From: Candidatus Zixiibacteriota bacterium
GTDB lineage: Bacteria > Zixibacteria > MSB-5A5 > GN15 > FEB-12
Assembly: GCA_040753875.1 (NCBI GenBank)
Contig: JBFMDV010000038.1
Coordinates: 1 to 52,060, forward strand
Direction: 5' to 3'
DNA: 52,060 bases
Both the position numbers and the translations under genes were made by a program. The notes under the pieces are model-generated. The model was not told where the DNA came from. It was given only the letters and a program-made list of their open reading frames with translations, and ran no database searches. Positions 10,015 to 17,153 of the stretch are shown in pieces. Positions within the stretch are counted from its first letter, which is position 1. Each line of letters begins with the position of its first letter.

Positions 10015-11304
10015 CTAACAGCAAATAGGCAGTGTTCCGCCGAAAAACAGAAAGTCGACTAGTTTTTGAAGATCACTAATGTCAATGGTGCCGGAGATAT
10101 CCATGTCGGCTTCGGCCGAGCAACTGGTGATTGAACCACCGAAGAATAGAAAATCAACTAACGCAGACAGGTCAGAGATGTCAATCGTCTCAAATAGATC
10201 TCCGTCGACATTACCGGACAGTGCATTACAGCAACCGCTCAGGCAGAACGGTCCTCGAAGCTGCGCGTACCAGTGCTTAGCTTTGTCGACAGCAGATTGG
10301 AGAATCTGAGATGTCCCATTGCGGATGGAAGCAAAAACGGAGTAGACGAGCATCGTGTCATTTGAGGGAAGTTTATAGTTGGTCATAAATGTGAGAACCG
10401 AATGAGCATCACCCGGCGGTTCCGAAATATAGAATCCTATGGAAAACACTCTGGTCATAAGAGAATCGAATATGAGCCCTGAAGCGGAGTCAACGAAGTG
10501 GTCGTTTGCGGCCGTATAGCCGCCGTGGACATCCGTTCGGAGACAACAATAGTCGAGTGCCACAAGGCTCTCAGTCTTCCATTCCATCAGCGCTATTCCG
10601 CCAAATCGCCTGTCGTTCTTCTGACACTCGAGCCCGACTTGTGACACGTATTCGAAACCCGATTGGTAAACCACTCGGTCATTGAATCCACCCCTATTCA
10701 CAGCATCGGTGTCGCTCGGCACATTCCAATCCACAAGTTGGCCGACCGTCACACCAATATGTGACCGACCGTCAGATGGGAATATGCGCATGAACTGCAC
10801 GATGAATTCGCAGCTATCGCCCGTCCGTGGTGCCCACCAGGTAATTTCCACTGCAAGAGAAGAGTCGCTTGTCAGCAACTGACCGGATTCGATGCGCTGG
10901 TAACTGCTGGTTGTGACGTTCGTATGGCTGAAGATTGGCGGGATGGTATCAATAATTGGTTTGAAGCCGTACGTAGAATCAGGTCCCTCGCCGAATACCG
11001 ACCAACTGCCGACCAACGTTGTGTCATCTTTGCGGTCGATGATGATCGGGGAGCCGTCGAAGAGGTAGACATCGGTCTCGCCGGGAATCGAGTCGACCGT
11101 GTCGCAGTCGCCGAAATCCCAGTAATCCATGTTAACTTTTCCTTCCCCCATATGGCCGACATTGCCGTTGGTGCCGACGACCAAGCGAAGACAGCTTGTA
11201 GCGATGGTGTCATAGATGACGGGAGTGGACTGGGCAAATAGGGTCACGGGGAACAACGAGATGAGAAAACAAACAAAATCGGATGTTGAACGAGCGCGAA
11301 TCAT
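10015..11304 (-). CDS. Secreted protein of unknown function with C-terminal dockerin-like repeats
   Basis: 429-aa exported protein. The start at 11304 precedes a signal peptide ending near 'LFAQS' (~residue 25). I do not recognise the central ~340 residues; they look beta-rich, with several Asp/Gly turns. The C-terminal ~70 residues hold two dockerin-like Ca-binding motifs, 'GNVDGDLFETIDISDL' and 'ADMDISGTIDISDL', each followed by 'LVDFLFFGG', the same module type as in the protease at 19-1824. A 'CCNAL' cysteine pair precedes the repeats. The gene is convergent with the mannosidase gene, with an 11-nt gap. Upstream, the minus strand has TATATT at 11343-11348 as a possible -10 box. Surface or extracellular location is likely; no enzymatic function is assigned. 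Confidence 0.85.
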   Translation of the reverse strand: MIRARSTSDFVCFLISLFPVTLFAQSTPVIYDTIATSCLRLVVGTNGNVGHMGEGKVNMDYWDFGDCDTVDSIPGETDVYLFDGSPIIIDRKDDTTLVGSWSVFGEGPDSTYGFKPIIDTIPPIFSHTNVTTSSYQRIESGQLLTSDSSLAVEITWWAPRTGDSCEFIVQFMRIFPSDGRSHIGVTVGQLVDWNVPSDTDAVNRGGFNDRVVYQSGFEYVSQVGLECQKNDRRFGGIALMEWKTESLVALDYCCLRTDVHGGYTAANDHFVDSASGLIFDSLMTRVFSIGFYISEPPGDAHSVLTFMTNYKLPSNDTMLVYSVFASIRNGTSQILQSAVDKAKHWYAQLRGPFCLSGCCNALSGNVDGDLFETIDISDLSALVDFLFFGGSITSCSAEADMDISGTIDISDLQKLVDFLFFGGTLPICC

Positions 11305-11402
11305 TGAGTCCCACCGTGTGTGGCGTATTTTTCGTCCCGATTGAATATACTCAACGCAGAGTCAGACGTCAATGATATTCGACTCTCGGTGCCGAACGGG
11401 TT

Positions 11403-12092
11403 TCAAAACAGCAGGAACATGTAGCGCAGAATGTAATAGACGCCGATCAAGATGAATATTGCGCCGGTACCGAAGCGCACGTAGCGTTCGATCTGCGTCA
11501 GGCGATTAAACAGGCGCCCGACCGAATTGATACTGAACGCCACCAGCACACCGAACAGAAGCACCGGCAGGCCTGTGCCGATGCCATAGAGGGAAGGAAG
11601 CAGGATGTATGACTGGTGCTGGACAGACAGCGGCACGAGACTCCCGAAAAACAGCGCTGCTGAGACTGGGCAGAACGACAGTGCGAAAAACGCCCCCAGA
11701 AGTCCGGCGCCCCATACGCTGCCCCGGGCGGCGCGTTCCTGAATCTTGTCACTCGGAGTGAGGCCGGGCAGCGCGACATTCAGCCAACCGAGCAGAATCA
11801 GTCCGACCAGGATGAGGATCGGTCCCAAAAGAGTATTCATGTACTTCTGCAAGAAGTTCGATACGCCGGGAATGGAAAGCAGGCCGGCTGTCACCACGGC
11901 GCCGATCACGACATAGGTCAGCAGTCGACCCACCACGTAACTGATGCCGGTCCAGAGGGCGTGACCGGCGCTTTCCATACGCTTGCCGATGAACGAAACC
12001 GCGGCTATGTTGGTGGCCAGGGGACAGGGACTTATCGACGTGAGAATCCCCAACCAGAGGGCGGAAAAGGCGGCCAGCATCAGTGAGTCCAT
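11403..12092 (-). CDS. arsG: ArsG-like membrane permease (CcdA/DsbD-fold)
   Basis: 229-aa inner-membrane protein with about six transmembrane helices. It belongs to the DsbD/CcdA fold: each half begins with a conserved Cys-Pro, 'SISPCPLATN' (Cys23) and 'LSFCPVSAA' (Cys141), the pair that carries electrons in CcdA relatives. The neighbouring ArsF- and ArsE-like genes match the ArsEFG arrangement, in which ArsG has been described as an efflux permease for trivalent aromatic aminoarsenicals. The start overlaps the upstream ArsF-like stop by 1 nt (TGATG), so the genes are coupled. Alternatively it could be a plain thiol-disulfide electron conduit feeding the two ArsF-like thioredoxin-type proteins; sequence alone does not decide. 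It is the last gene of the six-gene minus-strand cluster. Confidence 0.78.
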   Translation of the reverse strand: MDSLMLAAFSALWLGILTSISPCPLATNIAAVSFIGKRMESAGHALWTGISYVVGRLLTYVVIGAVVTAGLLSIPGVSNFLQKYMNTLLGPILILVGLILLGWLNVALPGLTPSDKIQERAARGSVWGAGLLGAFFALSFCPVSAALFFGSLVPLSVQHQSYILLPSLYGIGTGLPVLLFGVLVAFSINSVGRLFNRLTQIERYVRFGTGAIFILIGVYYILRYMFLLF

Positions 12093-12562
12093 CAGAGCCT
12101 CCGCAGATATTCCGAGACTTCGGCGTTCACGTAGTGCATGAAGGCCGGTTTATCGTCGACATATTTCCAAATGTCGTCGAGGCTTTTCCACTCCGACACC
12201 CGGCCATCGGCGGAATCCACAATGATCAGCGCCTGAGAATACAGTTGATAGTCGTCAACGAAATGCGTGTTTGGTTCAACTTCTCTGTTAATGACCCGCC
12301 ATTCAAGCTTCCCATTTTCCATGGGTTCGGCGAACCGGCTTTTCAGGGTTTCATCGATATAGGCTTCGATAGTGAGGCAGGTCTGGCAGCGTACGTTGCC
12401 GTGAAAATAATATGCGATGATGCGATGCTCGGTGCGGGAGCTTCGGCCGAGTGATGTCTCACTTCCTGCAGAAAGCCAGCCCATCTGACGGCCGGCAAAC
12501 ACGAGGATGCTGGCCGCGACCAAAAGCAGCAGGGCGAAGGTGGCGATTTTTTTTGGCGTCAT
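12092..12562 (-). CDS. arsF: ArsF-like membrane-anchored thioredoxin-fold protein, copy 1
   Basis: 156-aa protein with one N-terminal membrane anchor (~residues 6-25) and an extracytoplasmic thioredoxin-like domain. The family signature is 'YYFHGNVRCQTCLTIEAY', with a Cys59-x-x-Cys62 redox pair. The ArsF family has been reported to work with ArsE in reducing nitroaromatic arsenicals; whether this copy does so is inference. It is clearly related to the next gene upstream (12578-13069), sharing 'YYFHGNVRC-TC--IEAY', 'LEWRV-N' and a C-terminal 'VR/SLFL/YL' region, so the two arose by duplication. Start ATG 12560-12562 has a modest GGAG upstream. Its stop overlaps the ArsG-like start. Confidence 0.78.
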   Translation of the reverse strand: MTPKKIATFALLLLVAASILVFAGRQMGWLSAGSETSLGRSSRTEHRIIAYYFHGNVRCQTCLTIEAYIDETLKSRFAEPMENGKLEWRVINREVEPNTHFVDDYQLYSQALIIVDSADGRVSEWKSLDDIWKYVDDKPAFMHYVNAEVSEYLRRL

Positions 12563-12577
12563 GGATGCTCCGATCGG

Positions 12578-13069
12578 TTACTTGGCGGGGTCAAGGAACA
12601 GTCGCACTTCGCTCTGGATGTACTCAGTGAACTTCGCCTTCGCACCCGATAAGAGCCACACTTTGTCGAGGTTTGTCCAGCGAGTCTGTTCCCCATTATG
12701 GATGTCAGCAAGGACAACCGAGCGCGTGTACAAAAGGTACTCTTCGATGTAATGCTTGTTCGAGTCCTGGTCCGTGTTAACAACCCGCCACTCCAGGTCG
12801 CCGCGTTCGAGTTCGGCCGTGAAAGCGCTATCGATCGCTTCTTTCGTGTAGGCTTCGATCTTCCGGCAGGTGGCACAGCGAACGTTGCCGTGAAAGTAAT
12901 AAGCGACCACCTTGTGCGGTGCGACCGTGCTGTCACCGGTGTCGGCTCTGCTCGCTTCGACGGCGGCCTCGTCACGGGGCGTCTCGCCGGCGCGAGCTAT
13001 CAGCCAGCCGCCTATCCACAAAAGGGTGATAGCCGCACTCATAGCGGACATTTTCAAGTGTTTATTCAT
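12578..13069 (-). CDS. arsF: ArsF-like membrane-anchored thioredoxin-fold protein, copy 2
   Basis: 163-aa paralogue of the protein encoded at 12092-12562. An N-terminal helix (~residues 8-26) anchors it, and the thioredoxin-like domain carries 'YYFHGNVRCATCRKIEAY' with Cys65 and Cys68. The segment 'GDLEWRVVNTDQDSNKHY' matches the equivalent part of copy 1, but signal and linker regions differ, so the duplication is not recent. GGGAG on the minus strand about 9 nt before ATG 13069 supports the start. Only 15 nt separate it from copy 1, and 42 nt from the ArsE-like gene upstream. Two ArsF-type proteins in one operon could act on different partners, or as a heterodimer; neither can be shown from sequence. 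Confidence 0.78.
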   Translation of the reverse strand: MNKHLKMSAMSAAITLLWIGGWLIARAGETPRDEAAVEASRADTGDSTVAPHKVVAYYFHGNVRCATCRKIEAYTKEAIDSAFTAELERGDLEWRVVNTDQDSNKHYIEEYLLYTRSVVLADIHNGEQTRWTNLDKVWLLSGAKAKFTEYIQSEVRLFLDPAK

Positions 13070-13111
13070 TATCTGTTTCTCCCGGAATGAGTCGATTCAA
13101 CCATAGAGAGT

Positions 13112-13345
13112 TTATGCCAACAGTAGTTTGAGTTCTTCGATGGATGGGACCTTGCCGGACAGAATGACCTTGCCATCGATTGCAAGGGCCGGAGTCATCA
13201 TGACACCCATATGCATGATGGTGTTGATATCCGTCACTTTGAGCACCTCACATTCCAAGCCGATCTGCTGCACAGCAAGCCTGGTGTTCTCTTCGAGCTT
13301 CTTGCACTTGGGACAGCCAGTTCCCAGAATTTGAATCAGTTTCAT
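13112..13345 (-). CDS. arsE: ArsE/MTH895-type small thioredoxin
   Basis: 77-aa cytoplasmic thioredoxin-like protein of the MTH895/ArsE family. The redox motif 'GTGCPKCKKLEEN' (Cys11, Cys14) is at the N terminus and the cis-proline region is 'VMMTPALAIDGKVILSGK'. The frame is open up to 13363, but minus-strand AGGAGA directly precedes ATG 13345, so I use that start. It lies 10 nt after the permease stop and 42 nt before the ArsF-like copy 2, inside the same operon. Probable role: supplying reducing equivalents to the ArsF/ArsG-type membrane proteins or to a metal or arsenical substrate. These mini-thioredoxins often sit beside COG0701 permeases and ArsR regulators, as here. Confidence 0.85.
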   Translation of the reverse strand: MKLIQILGTGCPKCKKLEENTRLAVQQIGLECEVLKVTDINTIMHMGVMMTPALAIDGKVILSGKVPSIEELKLLLA

Positions 13346-13355
13346 TTGGCATCTC

Positions 13356-14657
13356 CTATTCAAAAGAGTATCCGTAGATCATGCCGGTAATCGTGGCCAT
13401 GACAACGACGATACTCACAAATACCACGGTCTTTTTCATTCCCATGATGCTTCGCAGTACCAGCATGCTTGGCAACGAAAGTGCCGGACCAGCGAGCAAA
13501 AGCGCCAGGGCCGGGCCTTTGCCCATGCCGCTTCCCAAGAGGCCCTGCAGAATGGGGATTTCAGTCAGCGTCGCGAAGTACATAAACGCGCCTGCAACCG
13601 ATGCGAACAGATTTGCCCAAAGGGAGTTACCGCCGACTGAACGGCTGATCCACTCCGAGGGAATAAGCCCCTCGTGGCCGGGCCGGCCCAGGAGTAGTCC
13701 CGCAATGAGCACGCCTACGAGCAACAGGGGTAGAATCTGCTTGGCGAATCCCCAGGTCTGTTCGAACCAACTGCCCATCTCGCCGTCATCGTTGCTGGTG
13801 ATGAGCGACAGGCCGACAAAGCCTGCGGCGAAGGGAATTAGCGGATGCTCTCGGAAAGTGAGCCCAAGCGCCACTACTGGAATTGCCGCAGCGAAGATCT
13901 TCCACCACCGCATGCGAAACCAAGTGATCAGGATAAGCCCCAGCGCAATTGCCGAAAGACCGGTGAGGTGCCACTTGAGTTCATAGATGGCGTTCCATAT
14001 CCCTGCCGGCTCGCTTGACCTTCCCCAGTTGGCAAATACGAGAATCGCGATCATAGAGGCAAAATAGAGCACGGTCTGCCACAACGGACGGGCAGCCGGC
14101 GGATCAGGCAGCGCAAGCTGAGCATCAGCTTTGGCAGATTCTTCCTTTCGATATATGAAATGCATGATCAGGCCGACAACGACACTGAACATAACCGCTC
14201 CTATCGTGCGGGCGAGTCCCATTTCTATGCCAAGGATGCGAGCCGTTAGAAATATGGCCAACACGTTGATCGCGGGTCCCGAATACAGAAAGGCCGTGGC
14301 GGGGCCGAGTCCGGCGCCCATTCGGTAGATGCCCGCGAAAAGCGGCAGGACGGTGCACGAACAGACTGCAAGGACTGTCCCCGAGACAGATGCTACCCCA
14401 TACGCCAGCACCTTGTTGGCTTTCGCGCCAAGATACCGCATGACCGATGCCTGGCTGACAAAGACGCCGACAGCACCTGCGATGAAGAAGGCCGGTATCA
14501 GGCAGAGCAGCACGTGCTCCTGGGCATACCATTTGACAAGTTGAAGGGACTCGGCGACGGCATTGTCGAAGCGCGGTGATCCGACCGGCAGGTAGAAGCT
14601 GATGAGGAAGGCGGCGACAATCACCGCCAACGGCTTCCATTCTCGTTTCCAATCCAT
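13356..14657 (-). CDS. COG0701/ArsP-type permease
   Basis: 433-aa polytopic inner-membrane permease of the DUF318/ArsP_1 superfamily, roughly ten transmembrane helices in two halves. Family motifs are 'VLAVCSCTVLPLFAGIYRMGAG' in the first half (Cys99, Cys101) and 'FMYFATLTEIPILQGLLGSGMG' in the second, with 'SGPAINVLAIF' and 'AGPALSLPSMLV'. ArsP proteins export trivalent organoarsenicals; longer relatives such as the SO_0444 type are linked to Cu/Zn efflux, so the substrate is uncertain. A strong dyad operator and promoter (14683-14702) lies directly upstream, matching the one before the ArsR-type gene, so this gene can be induced independently of arsR readthrough. The Shine-Dalgarno signal is weak. 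Confidence 0.85.
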   Translation of the reverse strand: MDWKREWKPLAVIVAAFLISFYLPVGSPRFDNAVAESLQLVKWYAQEHVLLCLIPAFFIAGAVGVFVSQASVMRYLGAKANKVLAYGVASVSGTVLAVCSCTVLPLFAGIYRMGAGLGPATAFLYSGPAINVLAIFLTARILGIEMGLARTIGAVMFSVVVGLIMHFIYRKEESAKADAQLALPDPPAARPLWQTVLYFASMIAILVFANWGRSSEPAGIWNAIYELKWHLTGLSAIALGLILITWFRMRWWKIFAAAIPVVALGLTFREHPLIPFAAGFVGLSLITSNDDGEMGSWFEQTWGFAKQILPLLLVGVLIAGLLLGRPGHEGLIPSEWISRSVGGNSLWANLFASVAGAFMYFATLTEIPILQGLLGSGMGKGPALALLLAGPALSLPSMLVLRSIMGMKKTVVFVSIVVVMATITGMIYGYSFE

Positions 14658-14682
14658 AGCCGGTTCTTTCTAATACGTGGTC

Positions 14683-14702
14683 ATTTGGCAAAATCGCCAA
14701 AT
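14683..14702 (-). promoter_or_regulatory. Operator dyad (ATTTGGC-N6-GCCAAAT) before the permease gene
   Basis: Perfect 7-bp inverted repeat ATTTGGC-AAAATC-GCCAAAT. Read on the minus strand it sits between TTGGCG and TATTAG boxes with a 19-nt spacer. The same core, TTTGGCGATWTTGCCA, occurs before the ArsR-type gene at 15076-15089, so this is probably that regulator's second binding site. Confidence 0.7.
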
Positions 14703-14717
14703 ATGGACCCAAAAAAA

Positions 14718-15044
14718 CTACTTTCGTTCCGCCAGGGCGACTTGCTCCTTCGCCGATAACTTTTGCACCTGTGACACACATCCGAAGAAATTCAGAATAC
14801 ACGGCACTTTCAATGAATAGAAGACCTGCAGGCCCCGCTTTTCATCCTGCACGATTCCGGCGGCTCTCAATATCGAGAGATGTTTGGAGACGGTAGAGGT
14901 ATCCGCGCCGATCATCTCCGTCAGTTCGCAGACACACCGCTCCTTCCTCGACAACTCGTCCACTATGAACAACCTGGTCGGGTGGGCCATCGCTTTGATT
15001 ATTCTGGCCTTGGCTTCAAAGTGCGCTTTGGTCTTGTTGTCCAT
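14718..15044 (-). CDS. ArsR/SmtB-family metalloregulator
   Basis: 108-aa winged-helix repressor of the ArsR/SmtB family. The recognition helix region carries the thiolate metal site 'RKERCVCELTEMIG' (Cys37, Cys39), close to the ELCVC motif of arsenic- and cadmium-sensing ArsR proteins, followed by 'TSTVSKHLSILRAAGIV', the DNA-contacting helix. Two more cysteines near the C terminus (Cys82, Cys89) could complete an alternative site. Derepression by As(III), Sb(III) or a soft metal is expected. It is the first gene of the minus-strand cluster, and its own promoter contains a dyad (15076-15089) matching the one before the permease gene, consistent with autoregulation. No strong Shine-Dalgarno is visible before ATG 15044. 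Confidence 0.9.
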   Translation of the reverse strand: MDNKTKAHFEAKARIIKAMAHPTRLFIVDELSRKERCVCELTEMIGADTSTVSKHLSILRAAGIVQDEKRGLQVFYSLKVPCILNFFGCVSQVQKLSAKEQVALAERK

Positions 15045-15075
15045 AGTTGTTTCAATGCCTGCAGTCGTTTATACG

Positions 15076-15089
15076 TGGCAATATCGCCA
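15076..15089 (-). promoter_or_regulatory. Operator dyad (TGGC-N6-GCCA) before the ArsR-type gene
   Basis: TGGC-AATATC-GCCA dyad about 32 nt upstream of the ArsR-type start. On the minus strand it sits between TTGGCT and TATAAA with a 19-nt spacer, and shares the core TTTGGCGATATTGCCA and the CCACGTAT that follows with the permease site at 14683-14702. This fits an autoregulated ArsR-family promoter. Confidence 0.68.
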
Positions 15090-15222
15090 AATAGCCAAAA
15101 AAATCAATGATTTTTTAGAGATTGTACAGAGTATCGTGACCGGCAGTGCAACAATCTGTTACGCATGGCCGACTGTCGGTCGAATTGTACTTGATGTGGA
15201 TCTAAGAGACCACGAAACTCAG

Positions 15223-16083
15223 TTAGCGCAGAAGAGAAGCCTGGATATTGCCGCTCACCACACTCAATGATGCTTCACATTCGTAACAGAATGTGCAACT
15301 GATCTCCAGCACTGTGGTAACCGGCTGGCCGTTAATGGTCTCCGGCGTATACCTGCCTCTCTTGAGGGCCTCAATAAGCAGGTCAGGGTAGACGCTGTTG
15401 GCGGGATAAACTTCCGTAACCGCCCAAGATATCCGTCCTTTCGGATCAATGGTAACAAGCGCCCGTACGAATCCAGTGTCGGTTTTCCGCTTGATGGTTG
15501 GCCAGCGTGGCGGCGGAATTTTGGCGACGGCCGGCAACATGGCGCCGGATCTTCTCTGATTGTTCGGGGAATAATAAGGAATCGGCGAAACCGGCGTGAC
15601 ATCGATGGGAAAGTCCGGTATGTCGTAGTCAGCAATCTCGTTGTTGCTGGTACCGGAAGTAGTAATGATTTCAGGTCCGTTCTCCGCACTTTCGCCCGGC
15701 ACAGTTGCCATTTCGTCGATTCTGGAGACCGGGTGCCATTGCGGCCGGATCGGGACTCCGAAATCGTGCACAATCTTGATCTTGGATGCAAAGCCACCGG
15801 CAAGAAATTCAGTTTGCGTCCTTGCCGCATCGGCCACTTGGCGACCGATTGGGCTTATGGCCCCCGCAGCATTGCCCGTCGAACCACCGATGGGAAGCTC
15901 TGGTGCGGAGGGCGTATCACCTATGTTCTTGCGGGTCGGTAATGCTAACCATGAAATCGTAATGATAGCGATGATGCTCACGCCGTACACGACGACCATA
16001 GACCGAACGAAGTTCGTCTGATAAGCTCGTTTGAGATCAAGCCCAAGCCAGTTCCAGTAAACCGGTGACGGACTATACCCCAT
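15223..16083 (-). CDS. TonB-like energy transducer
   Basis: 286-aa envelope protein with one N-terminal transmembrane helix (~residues 27-50, 'MVVVYGVSIIAIITISWLAL'), a long low-complexity periplasmic linker rich in Pro, Ser and Ile, and a C-terminal TonB-like domain ('FVRALVTIDPKGRISWAV', 'ALKRGRYTPETINGQPV'). Such proteins couple the proton motive force to outer-membrane receptors. A cysteine-rich 'EISCTFCYECEA' segment near the end is unusual for TonB. ATG 16083 is preferred over GTG 16095, four codons upstream. No ExbB, ExbD or TonB-dependent receptor gene is present in the window, so its partner is unknown. It sits between the ArsR cluster and the Pho locus and is probably transcribed alone. 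Confidence 0.75.
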   Translation of the reverse strand: MGYSPSPVYWNWLGLDLKRAYQTNFVRSMVVVYGVSIIAIITISWLALPTRKNIGDTPSAPELPIGGSTGNAAGAISPIGRQVADAARTQTEFLAGGFASKIKIVHDFGVPIRPQWHPVSRIDEMATVPGESAENGPEIITTSGTSNNEIADYDIPDFPIDVTPVSPIPYYSPNNQRRSGAMLPAVAKIPPPRWPTIKRKTDTGFVRALVTIDPKGRISWAVTEVYPANSVYPDLLIEALKRGRYTPETINGQPVTTVLEISCTFCYECEASLSVVSGNIQASLLR

Positions 16084-16095
16084 ATAACCCCGCAC

Positions 16096-16460
16096 TTTTC
16101 TACAAATAAGTACGCGATTAGAACACTATATGTTCAGAGTTATGATTTCTGGGCGGCGACTCACCACGGTCCGGTCAGCACGTGTCGCTGGTTATTCTCA
16201 TGTACTGCAGTGACTTATATCCAGGCGAGACAACAGGAAGCAAGCTGCGCCGAGTAAGAACCGCTCTGGTAGATTGTTGTCGGGTGGGGCCAGAATACTC
16301 TATATTACGGTCAGGCTTGGCAGGTTCATGACGTGAGAAACGCGGATACCATAGGAGATTATCTTACCGAAGCTTCACCATTCCCTAATGGAACGCTAAC
16401 GTTTGACTTTGTTCTAATGAGCGCGGTTGAACAATGTCAAACCCAGGAGAGAAGCGAATC
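16096..16460. other. Intergenic region between tonB-like gene and phoB
   Basis: 365 nt with no supported gene. It must hold the divergent promoters of the TonB-like gene and phoB. The only clear structure is the 11-bp-periodic Pho-box-like repeat block at 16374-16411, annotated separately, and the phoB Shine-Dalgarno AGGAGA at 16445-16450. Confidence 0.6.
16374..16411 (+). promoter_or_regulatory. Pho-box-like direct repeats before phoB
   Basis: Pentamers TTCAC, CTAAT, CTAAC and CTTTG begin at 16374, 16385, 16396 and 16407, exactly 11 bp apart. PhoB/PhoP family regulators bind 11-bp direct repeats, so this is a likely autoregulatory site about 50 nt before the phoB start. The same pattern recurs at 19040 and 21345. 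Confidence 0.6.
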
Positions 16461-17153
16461 ATGGCTAAAGAAGCGATTCTGGTAATCGAGGACGAAGAGG
16501 ACATTCAGGAACTGGTCAACTACAACCTGACCAAAGAGGGATACCAGGTTGCCTGTGTGGGATCTGGCGAGGAAGGCGTGCGCAGCGCCAAGGCGCGACT
16601 CCCACATATCATCATTCTCGATCTGATGCTTCCGGGCATTGATGGACTGGAGGTCTGTCGGATTCTCAAGAGTGAGCCGAAAACCCAACACATTCCTATC
16701 ATCATGCTGACTGCCAAGGGTGAGGAGAGCGATGTGGTGACCGGTCTGGAACTTGGGGCCGACGATTATCTCACCAAGCCGTTTAGTCCCAAGGTGCTGC
16801 TGGCGCGGATGCGAGCGATTCTCCGTCGCAAAGCCAAGCAGACGACAAAAGACGACACAGTCATCAATATACACGACATCGTCATTCATCCGGGACGGCA
16901 CGAGGTGCTCATGCAGGGGAAGTCGGTCGACCTGACGCTGACAGAGTTCCAGATCCTGCACCTGTTGTCCCGCCGTCCGGGTTGGGTGTTTGGCCGGTAC
17001 CAGATTGTCAACGAGATTCGCGGCGACAATGTCCTGATCACCGATCGGGCGGTCGATGTGCAGATAGTCGGCCTCCGCAAGAAACTCGGCACACGCGGTC
17101 GGTATATCGAGACGGTCCGCGGCGTGGGGTACCGTATGAAGGAGACGGCATGA
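16461..17153 (+). CDS. phoB: Phosphate-regulon response regulator PhoB (PhoP-type)
   Basis: 230-aa OmpR/PhoB-family transcriptional regulator. Receiver domain (~1-120): acidic pocket 'VIEDEED', phospho-acceptor Asp54 in 'IILDLMLPG', Thr in 'MLTAKGEE' and Lys in 'DDYLTKPF'. The winged-helix effector (~130-228) shows 'LTLTEFQILHLL' and 'VDVQIVGLRKKLG--G-YIETVRGVGYR', typical of PhoB. The frame is open from 16434, but AGGAGA at 16445-16450 fits ATG 16461. Its stop overlaps the kinase start (ATGA at 17150). Adjacency to phoR, a phosphate-selective-type porin and the whole pst-phoU operon makes the phosphate role secure. Pho-box-like repeats upstream suggest autoregulation. Confidence 0.94.
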   Translation: MAKEAILVIEDEEDIQELVNYNLTKEGYQVACVGSGEEGVRSAKARLPHIIILDLMLPGIDGLEVCRILKSEPKTQHIPIIMLTAKGEESDVVTGLELGADDYLTKPFSPKVLLARMRAILRRKAKQTTKDDTVINIHDIVIHPGRHEVLMQGKSVDLTLTEFQILHLLSRRPGWVFGRYQIVNEIRGDNVLITDRAVDVQIVGLRKKLGTRGRYIETVRGVGYRMKETA

